Positions 23,217-32,248 of a DNA stretch of 38,234 nucleotides are shown in pieces. A model generated the notes under the pieces. It worked only from the letters and a program-made list of their open reading frames with translations. It did not search any database and was not told the origin of the DNA. Where the stretch lies: the NCBI GenBank assembly GCA_017523755.1, contig JAFWWA010000035.1, positions 1 through 38,234 of the forward strand, given 5' to 3'. Origin of the DNA: Christensenellaceae bacterium (GTDB lineage: Bacteria; Bacillota; Clostridia; Christensenellales; Christensenellaceae). The position numbers and the translations under genes were made by a program. How positions within the stretch are numbered: position 1 is the first letter of the stretch; each line of letters begins with the position of its first letter.

Positions 23217-25175
23217 TCAGTGGACAGGTGTTCCTGCAGGAACGTCCTTATCCGTTGAGAGGAGGGATACGAGATCGCCGTCTCCTGCGGCAAGGAGCAT
23301 GCCTTCGCTCATTATGCCTGCAAGCTTTGCGGGCTTGAGGTTCGAGACTATCACAACGGTCCTGCCTACAAGATCGGTAGGACTGTAGTATTCCTTTATC
23401 CCTGCGCAGACCGTTCTTGGGCTCTCTTCGCCTGCGTCTACCGTGACCTTGAGCAGCTTTTTGCTGTTCTTGATCTCCTCGCAGGCTATGACCTTGCCGG
23501 TTATAAGCTTGACCTTCATAAAATCGTCGATCGTTATCTGGGACACAGGCTCTTCCTTCTCCTCGGAGGAGGCAAGGTTCGCCTTGGCTTTCGCTATGTT
23601 CTCTTCAAGTATCTTCTCAAGATACTCGAGCTCTTTTGCTATGTCTATCCTCGGGAACAGAGGATCTCCCTTTCTGACTTCCGTGCCTGCTTTAAGAGCG
23701 CCGTAGCTCAGTACCGAATCCCATGAATAAAGCGCGTCGTCGGTTATTCCGAGCTGCTCCTTTATCTTAAGCGAGGTCTCGGGAAGGAAGGGAGTGATGA
23801 GCACGCCGACTATCCTCAGTCCTTCTGCAAGGTTGTACATGACTGAAGCCAGCCTGTCCCTGTTCGCCTCATCCTTTGAGAGCTTCCAGGGAGCGGTGAT
23901 GTCGATATATTTGTTAAGAGCACCCACATACTGCCATATCTCGGAAAGGGCTTCATTGAATTTAAGCGCATCGAGATCGACAGTGACCTTCTCGTGAAGG
24001 GTGCTGCCCATAGCCTTAAGGTCGTCGTCCTCGGGAGCGGGGCAGAGGTCTCCTGCTATCACGCTGCCGAAGTACTTGTCTATCATCGACACTGTCCTCG
24101 AGAGCAGATTCCCGAGGTCGTTGGCAAGATCGCTGTTGATGCGCTTGATGAGAAGCTCGTTCGAGAAGTTGGCGTCAGAGCCCAGAGGCATCTCCCTTAA
24201 CAGGAAGTAACGAAGAGCATCCACCCCGTATCTTTCCGCGAGGACCACCGGATCTACGACGTTGCCCTTGGATTTGCTCATCTTGTCACCGTCGAAGGTT
24301 ATCCATCCGTGCCCGAAGACCTGCTTCGGAAGGGGAAGATCAAGAGCCATGAGCATGATAGGCCATATTATGGTATGGAACCTTACGATCTCCTTACCGA
24401 CGAGGTGGAGGTCTGCAGGCCAGAATTTCTTAAATTTCGAGTCATCATCGGACAGATATCCGAGCGCAGTTATATAGTTGGAGAGAGCGTCGACCCATAC
24501 GTAGACTATGTGCTTGTCATCGAAGGTGACGGGTATTCCCCATTTGAAGGATGTCCTCGATACGCAGAGGTCCTCAAGACCGGGCAGGAGGAAGTTCTGT
24601 AGCATCTCGTTCTTGCGGCTCACGGGCTGGATGAAGTCGGGATGTGAGTTGATATATTCTATCAGCCTGTCGGCATATTTCGAGAGCCTGAAGAAATAGG
24701 ACTCTTCCTTCGTCTTCTGCACGGGGCGCCCGCAGTCGGGACATTTTCCGTCGACCAGCTGGCGGTCGAGCCAGAAGGATTCGCACGGAGTGCAGTACCA
24801 GCCTTCATATTCGCTCTTATAGATGTCGCCGTTGTCGTACAGCTTTTTGAAGATCTTCTGGACGGCTTTGACATGCCTTTCGTCGGTCGTCCTTATGAAA
24901 TCGTCGTTCGATATGTTCATGAGCTTCCAGAGATCCTTGATCCCGGAAACTATCTCATCGACATATTCCTTGGGCGTCACGCCCTTTTCCCTTGCCTTCT
25001 TTTCTATCTTGAGGCCGTGCTCGTCTGTTCCCGTAAGGAACCATACGTCATATCCGCAGAGCCTTTTGAACCTTGCCAGGGCATCGGCTGCGACCGTGCA
25101 GTAGGTGTGCCCGATGTGCAGGTTGTCACTTGGATAATATATAGGGGTGGTTATATAGTATTTCTTGTTTTCCAT
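23217..25175 (-). CDS. metG: methionyl-tRNA synthetase
   Basis: A 652-residue class I synthetase that charges tRNA-Met. The HIGH motif is at residues 20-23 in 'DNLHIGHTYC'; KMSKS is at 298-302 in 'GDKMSKSKGN'. Zinc-type cysteines sit in 'WYCTPCESFW' and 'KCPDCGRPV'. A C-terminal tRNA-binding (EMAP/Trbp111) domain covers about 547-652. This architecture is the standard Firmicutes form. AAAGGT precedes the ATG. Upstream on the same strand lies a leader with a promoter and a 23-codon ORF; no T-box motif (TGG-ACCGCG) was seen in it. Confidence 0.97.
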   Translation of the reverse strand: MENKKYYITTPIYYPSDNLHIGHTYCTVAADALARFKRLCGYDVWFLTGTDEHGLKIEKKAREKGVTPKEYVDEIVSGIKDLWKLMNISNDDFIRTTDERHVKAVQKIFKKLYDNGDIYKSEYEGWYCTPCESFWLDRQLVDGKCPDCGRPVQKTKEESYFFRLSKYADRLIEYINSHPDFIQPVSRKNEMLQNFLLPGLEDLCVSRTSFKWGIPVTFDDKHIVYVWVDALSNYITALGYLSDDDSKFKKFWPADLHLVGKEIVRFHTIIWPIMLMALDLPLPKQVFGHGWITFDGDKMSKSKGNVVDPVVLAERYGVDALRYFLLREMPLGSDANFSNELLIKRINSDLANDLGNLLSRTVSMIDKYFGSVIAGDLCPAPEDDDLKAMGSTLHEKVTVDLDALKFNEALSEIWQYVGALNKYIDITAPWKLSKDEANRDRLASVMYNLAEGLRIVGVLITPFLPETSLKIKEQLGITDDALYSWDSVLSYGALKAGTEVRKGDPLFPRIDIAKELEYLEKILEENIAKAKANLASSEEKEEPVSQITIDDFMKVKLITGKVIACEEIKNSKKLLKVTVDAGEESPRTVCAGIKEYYSPTDLVGRTVVIVSNLKPAKLAGIMSEGMLLAAGDGDLVSLLSTDKDVPAGTPVH

Positions 25176-25216
25176 TTATCATTCTACCTTTCGGATTCAG
25201 CGTTCATATATAGTGA

Positions 25217-25288
25217 TCAGATTACTTCCGGATGCCCTATGCGCATTCGAAGGCTATTGTACTGTTTTTTAACGATATTCAAAGACAT
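25217..25288 (-). CDS. small ORF in the metG leader (23 aa)
   Basis: ATG on the minus strand at 25288, preceded by GGGGAGG with 5 bases of spacing, runs 23 codons to TGA and reads 'MSLNIVKKQYNSLRMRIG' plus five more residues. It contains two Met codons but no Met-rich run. It ends 41 bases before the metG start. It may be a leader peptide, an unannotated small protein or chance; the good ribosome site favours translation. Confidence 0.45.
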   Translation of the reverse strand: MSLNIVKKQYNSLRMRIGHPEVI

Positions 25289-25310
25289 AAGGACCTCCCC
25301 TCTGATGATC

Positions 25311-25329
25311 GGCGGCTTTAAAGGCTGCC
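25311..25329. repeat. near-perfect dyad at the metG leader start
   Basis: GGCGGCTTTAAAGGCTGCC is palindromic except for one mismatched pair. It lies just after the predicted transcription start (about 25330) on the minus strand and could be an operator or a 5' hairpin. Confidence 0.4.
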
Positions 25330-25336
25330 ACTACAT

Positions 25337-25365
25337 AATATATTACAAATACCGCGTGACCGCAA
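25337..25365 (-). promoter_or_regulatory. metG promoter
   Basis: On the minus strand TTGCGG, a 17-bp spacer and TATATT. It gives a leader of about 155 nt that includes the small ORF. Confidence 0.55.
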
Positions 25366-25400
25366 CACCGGAGGTCCCGGGGCAGAGCGCCTGATCACAT

Positions 25401-25433
25401 GAAAAAGATGCGGACGGGCGCCGCATCTTTTTC
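25401..25433 (-). terminator. terminator of the nudC-ycxB-like operon
   Basis: GAAAAAGATGCGG and CCGCATCTTTTTC form a perfect 13-bp stem with a 7-nt loop. It separates the YcxB-like gene from the metG leader. Confidence 0.88.
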
Positions 25434-25453
25434 AGTATAATATATGCCCGGGG

Positions 25454-25969
25454 TTATGCTTTCTTTACACGGTCCCCTATAAACGTAAGGAATGCCGCAT
25501 ACGCTTCGGCTGAGGGCTCTTCTTCGCCTGCTTTCCTGAACCCGTTTTTGTCGAATATGACGACCGATGCTCCCATCAGCATACAGAAGGTGTTCTTGGT
25601 CTCGTACCAGCCCGAGATATGGCTGTACGGGTGTCTTGAATCATAGAACTCGCTGTATACAAGGAATCTGTCCTCAAGGAATTCGGTTGTGATCTGTTTC
25701 TCTGAGAGCATGACAGACTGCTGCTTGTATGCCGCTGCCGTGCTCATCTCGGGAAGGAGGAGCATGACGACGATCTCGGCGCCTGCAAGTATCAGCAGTA
25801 TCCCGGCCAGGATAAGCTTCCCGTTAAGATACTGAAGGGCTGCAATAGCGAGGAGCATGACCGCCAGGGCGATATACTCGATTCTCCTTAAGACGGTGAT
25901 CTTCCCGAATCTCTTCTTCAATGCCTCGCAGTACAGTTCCTTTGTAAGGGTAGAGCAGTTTACAAACAT
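25454..25969 (-). CDS. YcxB-like two-TM protein
   Basis: A 171-residue membrane protein: soluble N-terminus, two TM helices (about residues 31-47 and 51-72), then a cytosolic C-terminal domain of the YcxB type ('ITTEFLEDRFLVYSEFYDSR', 'YSHISGWYETKNTFCMLMGA', 'VVIFDKNGFRKAG'). The role of YcxB-like proteins is unknown. It lies 22 bases after nudC on the same strand and is co-transcribed with it. Confidence 0.75.
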   Translation of the reverse strand: MFVNCSTLTKELYCEALKKRFGKITVLRRIEYIALAVMLLAIAALQYLNGKLILAGILLILAGAEIVVMLLLPEMSTAAAYKQQSVMLSEKQITTEFLEDRFLVYSEFYDSRHPYSHISGWYETKNTFCMLMGASVVIFDKNGFRKAGEEEPSAEAYAAFLTFIGDRVKKA

Positions 25970-25991
25970 ATTATTTGACCTCCGTGATTGA

Positions 25992-26807
25992 TCAGGTTTC
26001 TCCGTTTTTGAATCTCGTTATAAGCTCGTTCGTAAGGCTGAAGTCGTCCCATTCGACAGGGATCTCATCCCTCTTTACGAATCCTGCCCAGGAAAGCTCT
26101 TCATTGTCGGCTTTAACGGCCGGTTCCCCGTCGAGCTCGGCATAGAAGCCCAGAAGCAGGCTCTGGGAGAAGCCCCAGGGCTGGGACTTATAATATCTTA
26201 TGTTTTTGACTTTGAGGCCGGTCTCTTCCATGACCTCTCTTTTTACCGCATCCTCGGGAAGCTCCCCGGTCTCTATGAATCCGGCGACGAGCGCGTAGCT
26301 GTCCCTCGGACGTCCCATATATCTCGTAAGGAGTATCTCGTCCCCGTTCGTTACCGCTACGATTATGCAGGGAGAGATCTTCGGGTAGAAGGTGCTGCCG
26401 CAGGCGGGACATCTCAGCATGCGTTCTTTTTTATCGTGCACCGTCTTTTCCCCGCAGTGTCCGCAGAACCTGGACGACTCGTACCACTGCGAAAGATGAT
26501 AGGCTTCTATCCCGCAGAAATCGAGATATTTATCACCGGTCCGCCGCCTGAAGACATTTATATCCTCAAGCGAGCATCCGGAAGGGATGGTACCGGGCAT
26601 CTCTGCAAGGAAGAAAGCCTCGCTGTCGACGCTGAACAGATATCTCTTGGGCCCTTCAAGCTCATTTGCCCGGGGGACATCATATCTTCCGCCTTCACAT
26701 TTTATAAGGACTTTCCTTCCGTCAAAGCAGAAGGTACGCTCGCTGCCATTAGGCCTGATGTCGCGGTATTCTATATGGAAAGCTTTCGGGCTGATGTCCT
26801 GGATCAT
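25992..26807 (-). CDS. nudC: NAD(+) diphosphatase / NADH pyrophosphatase
   Basis: A 271-residue Nudix hydrolase that cleaves NADH or NAD to AMP and NMN(H) and can remove NAD caps from RNA. A zinc ribbon is formed by C115, C118, C133 and C136. The Nudix box 'GFIETGELPEDAVKREVMEE' begins at residue 176 and ends with 'TGL' at 198. The NudC-specific motif 'SQPWGFSQS' is at 208-216. Length is normal for the family. GGGGAG precedes the ATG. First gene of the operon with the YcxB-like gene. Confidence 0.92.
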   Translation of the reverse strand: MIQDISPKAFHIEYRDIRPNGSERTFCFDGRKVLIKCEGGRYDVPRANELEGPKRYLFSVDSEAFFLAEMPGTIPSGCSLEDINVFRRRTGDKYLDFCGIEAYHLSQWYESSRFCGHCGEKTVHDKKERMLRCPACGSTFYPKISPCIIVAVTNGDEILLTRYMGRPRDSYALVAGFIETGELPEDAVKREVMEETGLKVKNIRYYKSQPWGFSQSLLLGFYAELDGEPAVKADNEELSWAGFVKRDEIPVEWDDFSLTNELITRFKNGET

Positions 26808-26832
26808 GTCTGTCTCCCCTGAGGATTTATGT

Positions 26833-26861
26833 ATAATCTATTATACAACGCATCACGTCAA
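26833..26861 (-). promoter_or_regulatory. nudC promoter
   Basis: On the minus strand TTGACG, a 17-bp spacer and GATTAT; a better TATAAT lies inside the spacer but too close to the -35. Confidence 0.5.
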
Positions 26862-26949
26862 AAAACATTTTCGATTTGATAACGATGATATTCTTTTATA
26901 AAACCGCTTATGATAATATGGGCTTAAAGAAAAACGGAGAACGATGTTG

Positions 26950-28143
26950 ATGAAGAAAGCGGCTGTTATTGGCGGCGGAGCCTCCGGGCTCATGGCTGCG
27001 CTGTCGGCTTCGGAGCTGTACCGGACCGTGGTTTTTGAGAAAAACGAAAGAACGGGAAGGAAGCTTGCCCAGACCGGGAACGGAAGGTGCAACCTGACGA
27101 ACGAGGCTGCCGGGCCCGGCCATTACTACGGGAACGACTTCGTCGAAGGCGCGCTGATGAGATTCGGGCCGGAAGACACTTTAAGATATATGGAAGGGAT
27201 CGGCCTTCTTGCGAGAAGGGAATACGGAGGAAGGTATTATTCGTTCAGCGGCCAGGCGGGGAGCGTGGTCGATGCCTTAAGGTTCGCTCTTGAGAAGAAA
27301 GGCGTGGAGCTGAGGACCGGAACAAGAGTGACGGGGGTCGAAAAGAAGGAAGACCGTTTCACGGTCCGCTCTGAAAAAGGAGAGGAGCGATTTGACTATG
27401 TCATCATCTGCTGCGGCAGCATGGCTGCGGAAAAGCTCGGCGGATGCTCTGACGGCCTTGATATATTAAGATCACTGGGACACAGGGTCATAAAGCCTGT
27501 GCCGGCTCTGGTGCCGGTCATGACGGACAACACGTATACGAAAATGCTCAGGGGAGTAAGAGTGCAGGGGAAGGCGACACTTATGGGAGAAGACGGAACG
27601 CCCGTAAGGGCTGCCCTGGGAGATATCCTGTTCACCGATTACGGGATCTCGGGACCTGCAGTTATGGATGTCTCAAGATTCTGTACCGGACATAAGGGGC
27701 TAAGGATAGAGACGGATATGTTCCCGGATATGGATGAGGCGGATCTTGAGGAGCTGCTCAAAAAAATGACGGGGCTCAGGGAGACTGCGGGAGAGCTGTT
27801 TACGGGACTTCTCAACAATAAGCTGTCAGTCATACTTGCAAAGTACTGCGGCATAGAGCCGGGCAGGAAGGCGGCGGAGCTTTCCAGTAAGGATGCCCTG
27901 AAACTGGCGCATGCCGCAAAGAACATGTCGTTTGACGTAAAGGGGACTACGGGTTTCCCGAACGCCCAGACCGTGAGGGGAGGGGCTTTGACCGGCCAGT
28001 TCGATCAGAATACCCTTGAGAGCCTTATCGTAAAAGGCCTGTTCGCCGCAGGAGAAGTGCTCGACGTCGACGGCGAATGCGGAGGCTTCAATCTCCAGTG
28101 GGCGTGGTCGAGCGGATACGTTGCGGGAAGGTGCGGCAGATGA
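26950..28143 (+). CDS. YhiN/HI0933-type flavoprotein
   Basis: A 397-residue FAD-binding protein of the HI0933/YhiN (BaiN-related) family; the cellular reaction is unknown. The dinucleotide-binding 'AAVIGGGASGLMAA' opens the protein. 'RTGRKLAQTGNGRCNLTNE', then 'GGRYYSFSGQAGSVVDAL', and the C-terminal 'AGEVLDVDGECGGFNLQWAW' and 'SSGYVAG' are family hallmarks. ATG 26944 and 26950 are both in frame; GGAG is 9-10 bases from 26950 and only 3 from 26944, so the second is chosen. Its stop overlaps the next start as ATGA, coupling it to a second flavoprotein. Confidence 0.88.
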   Translation: MKKAAVIGGGASGLMAALSASELYRTVVFEKNERTGRKLAQTGNGRCNLTNEAAGPGHYYGNDFVEGALMRFGPEDTLRYMEGIGLLARREYGGRYYSFSGQAGSVVDALRFALEKKGVELRTGTRVTGVEKKEDRFTVRSEKGEERFDYVIICCGSMAAEKLGGCSDGLDILRSLGHRVIKPVPALVPVMTDNTYTKMLRGVRVQGKATLMGEDGTPVRAALGDILFTDYGISGPAVMDVSRFCTGHKGLRIETDMFPDMDEADLEELLKKMTGLRETAGELFTGLLNNKLSVILAKYCGIEPGRKAAELSSKDALKLAHAAKNMSFDVKGTTGFPNAQTVRGGALTGQFDQNTLESLIVKGLFAAGEVLDVDGECGGFNLQWAWSSGYVAGRCGR

Positions 28144-29708
28144 TAGAGATAAGGGAGATAAAGGTCCCTTACGGATCCGATATCGGAGAAGTGATAAGGA
28201 AGGCCTGCAGAAAGGCAGGCATAGGCCATAAGGATATAAAGGGATACAGGATCCTTAAAAGATCAGTCGACGCAAGAAGGGGAAGAGAGGTATCCCAGGT
28301 ATACAATCTGGGGCTTGCCCTTGACGGAGAGGACAGGCTCGTCCTTGAAAAAGGCTTTTCCGTGGTCAGGGATGAGCCGTATCGGATCCCCGTGCCCTTG
28401 AGGGAGCACAGAAGACCGGTCATAGCAGGATACGGACCGGCGGGGATGTTCTGCGCATATGTGCTTGCAAAGGCCGGCATGAGGCCTATAGTCCTCGAAA
28501 GAGGAAAGAACGTTGATGAACGCGCCGCCGATGTGGAGCGGTTCTGGAGAGAGGGAAAGCTGGATCCCGCAAGCAACGTGCAGTTCGGCGAAGGCGGGGC
28601 CGGGACCTTCTCTGACGGGAAGCTGACGACGGGCACCCATGACAGAAGGATAGGATTCGTGCTTGACACCTTTGTCAGGTTCGGCGCGGATGAGAGCATA
28701 AGATATGACTCTAAGCCCCATATAGGGACAGACAGGCTCAGGGATATAGTGAAGAATATGAGGCTGGAGACCGAAGCCCTTGGCGGAGAGATACGATTCA
28801 TGCACTGCCTGACAGGGATAAAGACAGAGGACGGAAAGCTCAGGGCTGTTACCGTAAGCTCCCCTGAAGGAACGTATGAGATCGTTACCGACGATCTCGT
28901 GCTCGCGATCGGACACAGCGCAAGGGATACGGTAAGGATGCTGTTTGAGAGCGGGATGAGGATGGAACCAAAACCCTTCTCCATGGGGGTCAGGATAGAA
29001 CATAAACAGGAAATGATCAACAAGGCGCAGTTCAAAGGACAGGCCGGCGGCCTGCCGGCTGCGGATTATAAGCTGTCAAAGAGATTTCCCGACGGGAGCA
29101 GCGCGTACACGTTCTGCATGTGCCCGGGAGGATATGTCGTGGCTGCCGCCTCTGAAACAGGCGGAGCAGTGACTAACGGCATGAGCTGTTCGGCAAGGGA
29201 CGGGGAAAATGCCAACTCGGCGCTCCTTATATCTCTTTCCCCCGATGTCTTCCCGTATGAAGGGCCATTGGGAGGGGTAAAGTGGCAGAGGGAGATCGAA
29301 AAGGCGGCTTTTGAGCTCGGCGGAGGGGATTACAGAGCTCCGGCACAGCTGGTCGGGGATTTCTTAAACGACAGGGAAAGTGAAGGGCCCGGAAGCGTCA
29401 TCCCCACATACAGGCCCGGGGTCCGTTTCACGGATATACGCAGATGTCTTCCCCCGATAATAACCGATACGCTAAAAAAAGCCATACCGGAGTTTGCAGG
29501 GATGATCTCCGGCTTCGACAGCTATGATGCCGTGCTTACCGCTCCCGAGACCAGAAGCTCTTCTCCTGTCAGGATCCTGAGGGACGGATCGGGAGAGTCC
29601 TGTATAAAAGGCATATTCCCGGCAGGGGAAGGAGCAGGATATGCGGGAGGTATCGTAACTTCAGCTGTCGATGGGATAAAGACCGCGGAGGCCGTCGCGC
29701 TCGGATGA
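28140..29708 (+). CDS. COG2509-type FAD-dependent oxidoreductase
   Basis: A 522-residue flavoprotein of the COG2509 group. The start 'MIEIREIKVPYG' leads into an N-terminal ferredoxin-like domain common to this group (residues 1-85, with 'GYRILKRSVDARR'). Then come the FAD-binding 'VIAGYGPAGMFCAYVLA' (G97, G99, G102), 'NVQFGEGGAGTFSDGKLTTG' and a C-terminal 'GEGAGYAGGIVTSAVDGI'. The reaction is unknown. The frame is open further upstream, inside the previous gene, but ATG 28140, overlapping its stop by four bases, is the coupled start. It forms a two-flavoprotein operon. Confidence 0.88.
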   Translation: MIEIREIKVPYGSDIGEVIRKACRKAGIGHKDIKGYRILKRSVDARRGREVSQVYNLGLALDGEDRLVLEKGFSVVRDEPYRIPVPLREHRRPVIAGYGPAGMFCAYVLAKAGMRPIVLERGKNVDERAADVERFWREGKLDPASNVQFGEGGAGTFSDGKLTTGTHDRRIGFVLDTFVRFGADESIRYDSKPHIGTDRLRDIVKNMRLETEALGGEIRFMHCLTGIKTEDGKLRAVTVSSPEGTYEIVTDDLVLAIGHSARDTVRMLFESGMRMEPKPFSMGVRIEHKQEMINKAQFKGQAGGLPAADYKLSKRFPDGSSAYTFCMCPGGYVVAAASETGGAVTNGMSCSARDGENANSALLISLSPDVFPYEGPLGGVKWQREIEKAAFELGGGDYRAPAQLVGDFLNDRESEGPGSVIPTYRPGVRFTDIRRCLPPIITDTLKKAIPEFAGMISGFDSYDAVLTAPETRSSSPVRILRDGSGESCIKGIFPAGEGAGYAGGIVTSAVDGIKTAEAVALG

Positions 29709-29755
29709 CCCTTATGCAGAAAAGTGAATAATTATTATTGCGGACATGTCTGATA

Positions 29756-29784
29756 TTGTATTCATATCCTCCTGATGGTATCAT
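29756..29784 (+). promoter_or_regulatory. promoter for the triple MFS operon
   Basis: TTGTAT (29756-29761), a 17-bp spacer and TATCAT (29779-29784), 45 bases before the first MFS start. Confidence 0.6.
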
Positions 29785-29828
29785 AAAGCTTGGTGTGAAC
29801 GACATAACAGATAAAGGTCGTGACTGGC

Positions 29829-31037
29829 ATGAAAAAGATAAAGACATCTCCTGTGATGCTTAAAATGACTTCGTTTTCTCTTGGACTGACATTTGTCAGG
29901 AATCACGTGACAAATGTTTTCGTCCTTGATATAGCGAAGTCTTTTGATCTCAACAAGGTCGAGCTCGGAGCGATGCTCTCGTCGAGATTCATCGCCCAGA
30001 TATTCATATCCCTCATCATGGGAAGGGTAGCGGACGTTATCGGGAAAAAGAAGGTCCTCATACTGGCATTCCTGCTGGAGATACTGGGGACTTTTGTTAT
30101 GTCGGTATCCCCCGTGATAGGCCTGTATGTGGCCGGAGTCATAATCCAGGGCTGCGGGAACGCGTGTGTTTCGGTCTCTCTCACTCCGGCGCTCGCTGAC
30201 GCATATCCCGACAAGGCGACGAGGCTCCTCTCGCTGCAGCAGGCGTTCGGGAGCACGATAGGGATAATATCGCCTCTTATCATATCTGCGGTTACTAGAG
30301 CTACAGGCGGGACCTGGAGACAGGCTCTTTGGTTTGTGGACTGCCTCATACTCATCCCGCTCATATTCACCTTTTTCGCTGAATTCAAGGACGTGAGGGT
30401 AAAAAGGGAAGGGACTGAAGAAAAGCGTTCCACGGTAAGGGATGTCATAAAGGTCCTCGGAAACGGCGCGCTCATCTTTGCCGCCATTTCCATAACATTC
30501 TACTGCGCGATGGACAATACCTACGTGTCGTATGCGACCATGTTTTTCAAGAACGTATTCGGTGCCGAGAACTTCGGCGCGATGGCTCTCTCGATACACA
30601 GCGCGTGCTATGCGGTCTCAAGGTTCTTAACGGGCTTCGTAAAGCCTGAACAGGAGAAGAAGGTATCGGTGACCTGCCTTGTTGTAAACTTCATCGCGTT
30701 CGTGACCATAACCCTTATAGGCAGCGCTCCCGCGGCGCTCGTCCTTTGCGCCGTCATAAGCCTGTCGGCGGGACCGGTATATACGCTTTTGCTCGGTTAT
30801 GCCGCAAAGAGCGATCCGGAAAACTCCGCTACGGCCACGTCGATAATGATAGTCGGGAATGGGCTCGGCGGAGCGGGAGGAGCATTCCTTGCCGGAGTGG
30901 TGGCGGATGTGTTTGACATCAAATGGACATTCATAATGCTGGGGATATGTTCCGTCATAAGCGTGACCACGTATATAATATCAAAGAGGATAGATAAAAA
31001 GAGGAAGGAAGCTGCCGCTATGGCGGCTCAGATCTGA
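29829..31037 (+). CDS. MFS transporter, first of three tandem paralogues
   Basis: A 402-residue major facilitator with 12 predicted TM helices. Motif A between TM2 and TM3 reads 'GRVADVIGKKKV'. Other marks are 'TPALADAYPDKATRLLSLQQ' (TM4-TM5 loop), 'FYCAMDNTYVSY' at the start of the second half, and 'NSATATSIMIVGNGLGG' near TM11. The start is ATG 29829 with AAAGGT before it; an in-frame GTG at 29820 has no spacing for a ribosome site. No substrate can be assigned. The three genes share order, length and motifs and come from duplication. Confidence 0.87.
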   Translation: MKKIKTSPVMLKMTSFSLGLTFVRNHVTNVFVLDIAKSFDLNKVELGAMLSSRFIAQIFISLIMGRVADVIGKKKVLILAFLLEILGTFVMSVSPVIGLYVAGVIIQGCGNACVSVSLTPALADAYPDKATRLLSLQQAFGSTIGIISPLIISAVTRATGGTWRQALWFVDCLILIPLIFTFFAEFKDVRVKREGTEEKRSTVRDVIKVLGNGALIFAAISITFYCAMDNTYVSYATMFFKNVFGAENFGAMALSIHSACYAVSRFLTGFVKPEQEKKVSVTCLVVNFIAFVTITLIGSAPAALVLCAVISLSAGPVYTLLLGYAAKSDPENSATATSIMIVGNGLGGAGGAFLAGVVADVFDIKWTFIMLGICSVISVTTYIISKRIDKKRKEAAAMAAQI

Positions 31038-31054
31038 AGGGCGAGGAAAACTGT

Positions 31055-32248
31055 ATGGAAAAAAAGAAGAATAATCCGCTGATACATATCCTGCTGTTCA
31101 GGAACATCGTCGGAGGGCTTTTCGGATCGCTCACACATGTTCTCATACTCAGCATAGCGGAGAGCTTCGGTCTCTCTACGTCAGAGCTGGGAGGTCTTTT
31201 AAGCGCGAACTATGTGGCGTCGATAGTCATGCCGCTCCTGGCGGGAAGGCTCGGAGACCTTTTCGGCAAGAAGAGGGTAGTGATAGCCGCCATGATCGTA
31301 AGCATCATGGGAAGCATACTTGTCATAGTATCGCCGACGGCTGAGATATATGTCATAGGGATAATCATAGGAGGGCTCGGCGGCTCAGCCGAGAACAGTG
31401 TTCTGACTCCTGCGGTCGCTGACACCTATCCGGAAAAAGCGGCCAGATACATCAGCTGGATGCAGGTCTTCGGTTCGGTATCAGGGATAGTGAGCCCCCT
31501 TATAGTGAACTACTTCAATCTGACGCTCGGCCTCGGCTGGAGGCAGATAAAGCTCATATCGCTCCTTATACTCCTCATACCGTATGTGACGCTGTTCTTC
31601 ATAAAGATAGATGCCAGGAAAGAAGGAAAGACGGCAAGGGGCCTTAAAGAAGTCCTTAAACTGCTCTCCGATCCAGCGCTCGTCCTCGGAGCGGTGACGA
31701 TGCTCTTCTACTGTGCGACCGACAACACCTATTCCAATTTCGTATCGATATATTATCAGGAGCGCTTCGGGTCCCTTACTTCTGGAGCCCTTGCGCTGAC
31801 TCTCAACAGCGCGATGTATGCCTTTTCGCGTTTCATGATGGGGCTTATAAAGAAGAACAGGAAGAGGATCGCGGCTGTTTCGCTTTTAATATCGGCTGCC
31901 GCCATGCTGCTCCTGGCATTTGCCAAGGATGAGACGGTTGCGCTCATATTCGGGACTATATACAGCCTAACATTCGCGCCGGCGTATCCGCTCGTCATAA
32001 GCGACGCGGCAGTCAATTACCCCGGCAATTCGGCAACGGCCACGAGCCTCATGTTCATGGCTGCAGGAGTGGGATGCATGCTCATAACGACGCCTGCCTC
32101 GCTCATAGCGGGAACGAAAGGCGTAGGGACCCTGTTCATCATACTCTCGGCGACATCCATCGTGTCGATGGTGCTGTATATGCTTTATGTGAATGCAAAT
32201 AACAGAAAAAACAGGAAAGAGAGCGATGAAGAAGGACAGAAGGACTGA
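31055..32248 (+). CDS. MFS transporter, second of three tandem paralogues
   Basis: A 397-residue major facilitator. Motif A is 'GRLGDLFGKKRV'; the shared loop is 'TPAVADTYPEKAARYISWMQ'; the shared second-half motif is 'FYCATDNTYSNF'; TM11 carries 'NSATATSLMFMAAGVG'. GAGGAAAA precedes ATG 31055, 17 bases after the first gene. The 3' end overlaps the start of the third gene. It is clearly homologous to both neighbours, with no greater divergence in motifs than between them. Confidence 0.87.
   Translation: MEKKKNNPLIHILLFRNIVGGLFGSLTHVLILSIAESFGLSTSELGGLLSANYVASIVMPLLAGRLGDLFGKKRVVIAAMIVSIMGSILVIVSPTAEIYVIGIIIGGLGGSAENSVLTPAVADTYPEKAARYISWMQVFGSVSGIVSPLIVNYFNLTLGLGWRQIKLISLLILLIPYVTLFFIKIDARKEGKTARGLKEVLKLLSDPALVLGAVTMLFYCATDNTYSNFVSIYYQERFGSLTSGALALTLNSAMYAFSRFMMGLIKKNRKRIAAVSLLISAAAMLLLAFAKDETVALIFGTIYSLTFAPAYPLVISDAAVNYPGNSATATSLMFMAAGVGCMLITTPASLIAGTKGVGTLFIILSATSIVSMVLYMLYVNANNRKNRKESDEEGQKD

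Noticed and set aside
25176..25400. T-box riboswitch upstream of metG
   Set aside because: The minus strand contains GCGGTCACGCGGTA, which superficially resembles the T-box core, but the TGG-ACCGCG motif and a terminator/antiterminator pair are absent, and the segment fits a promoter instead.
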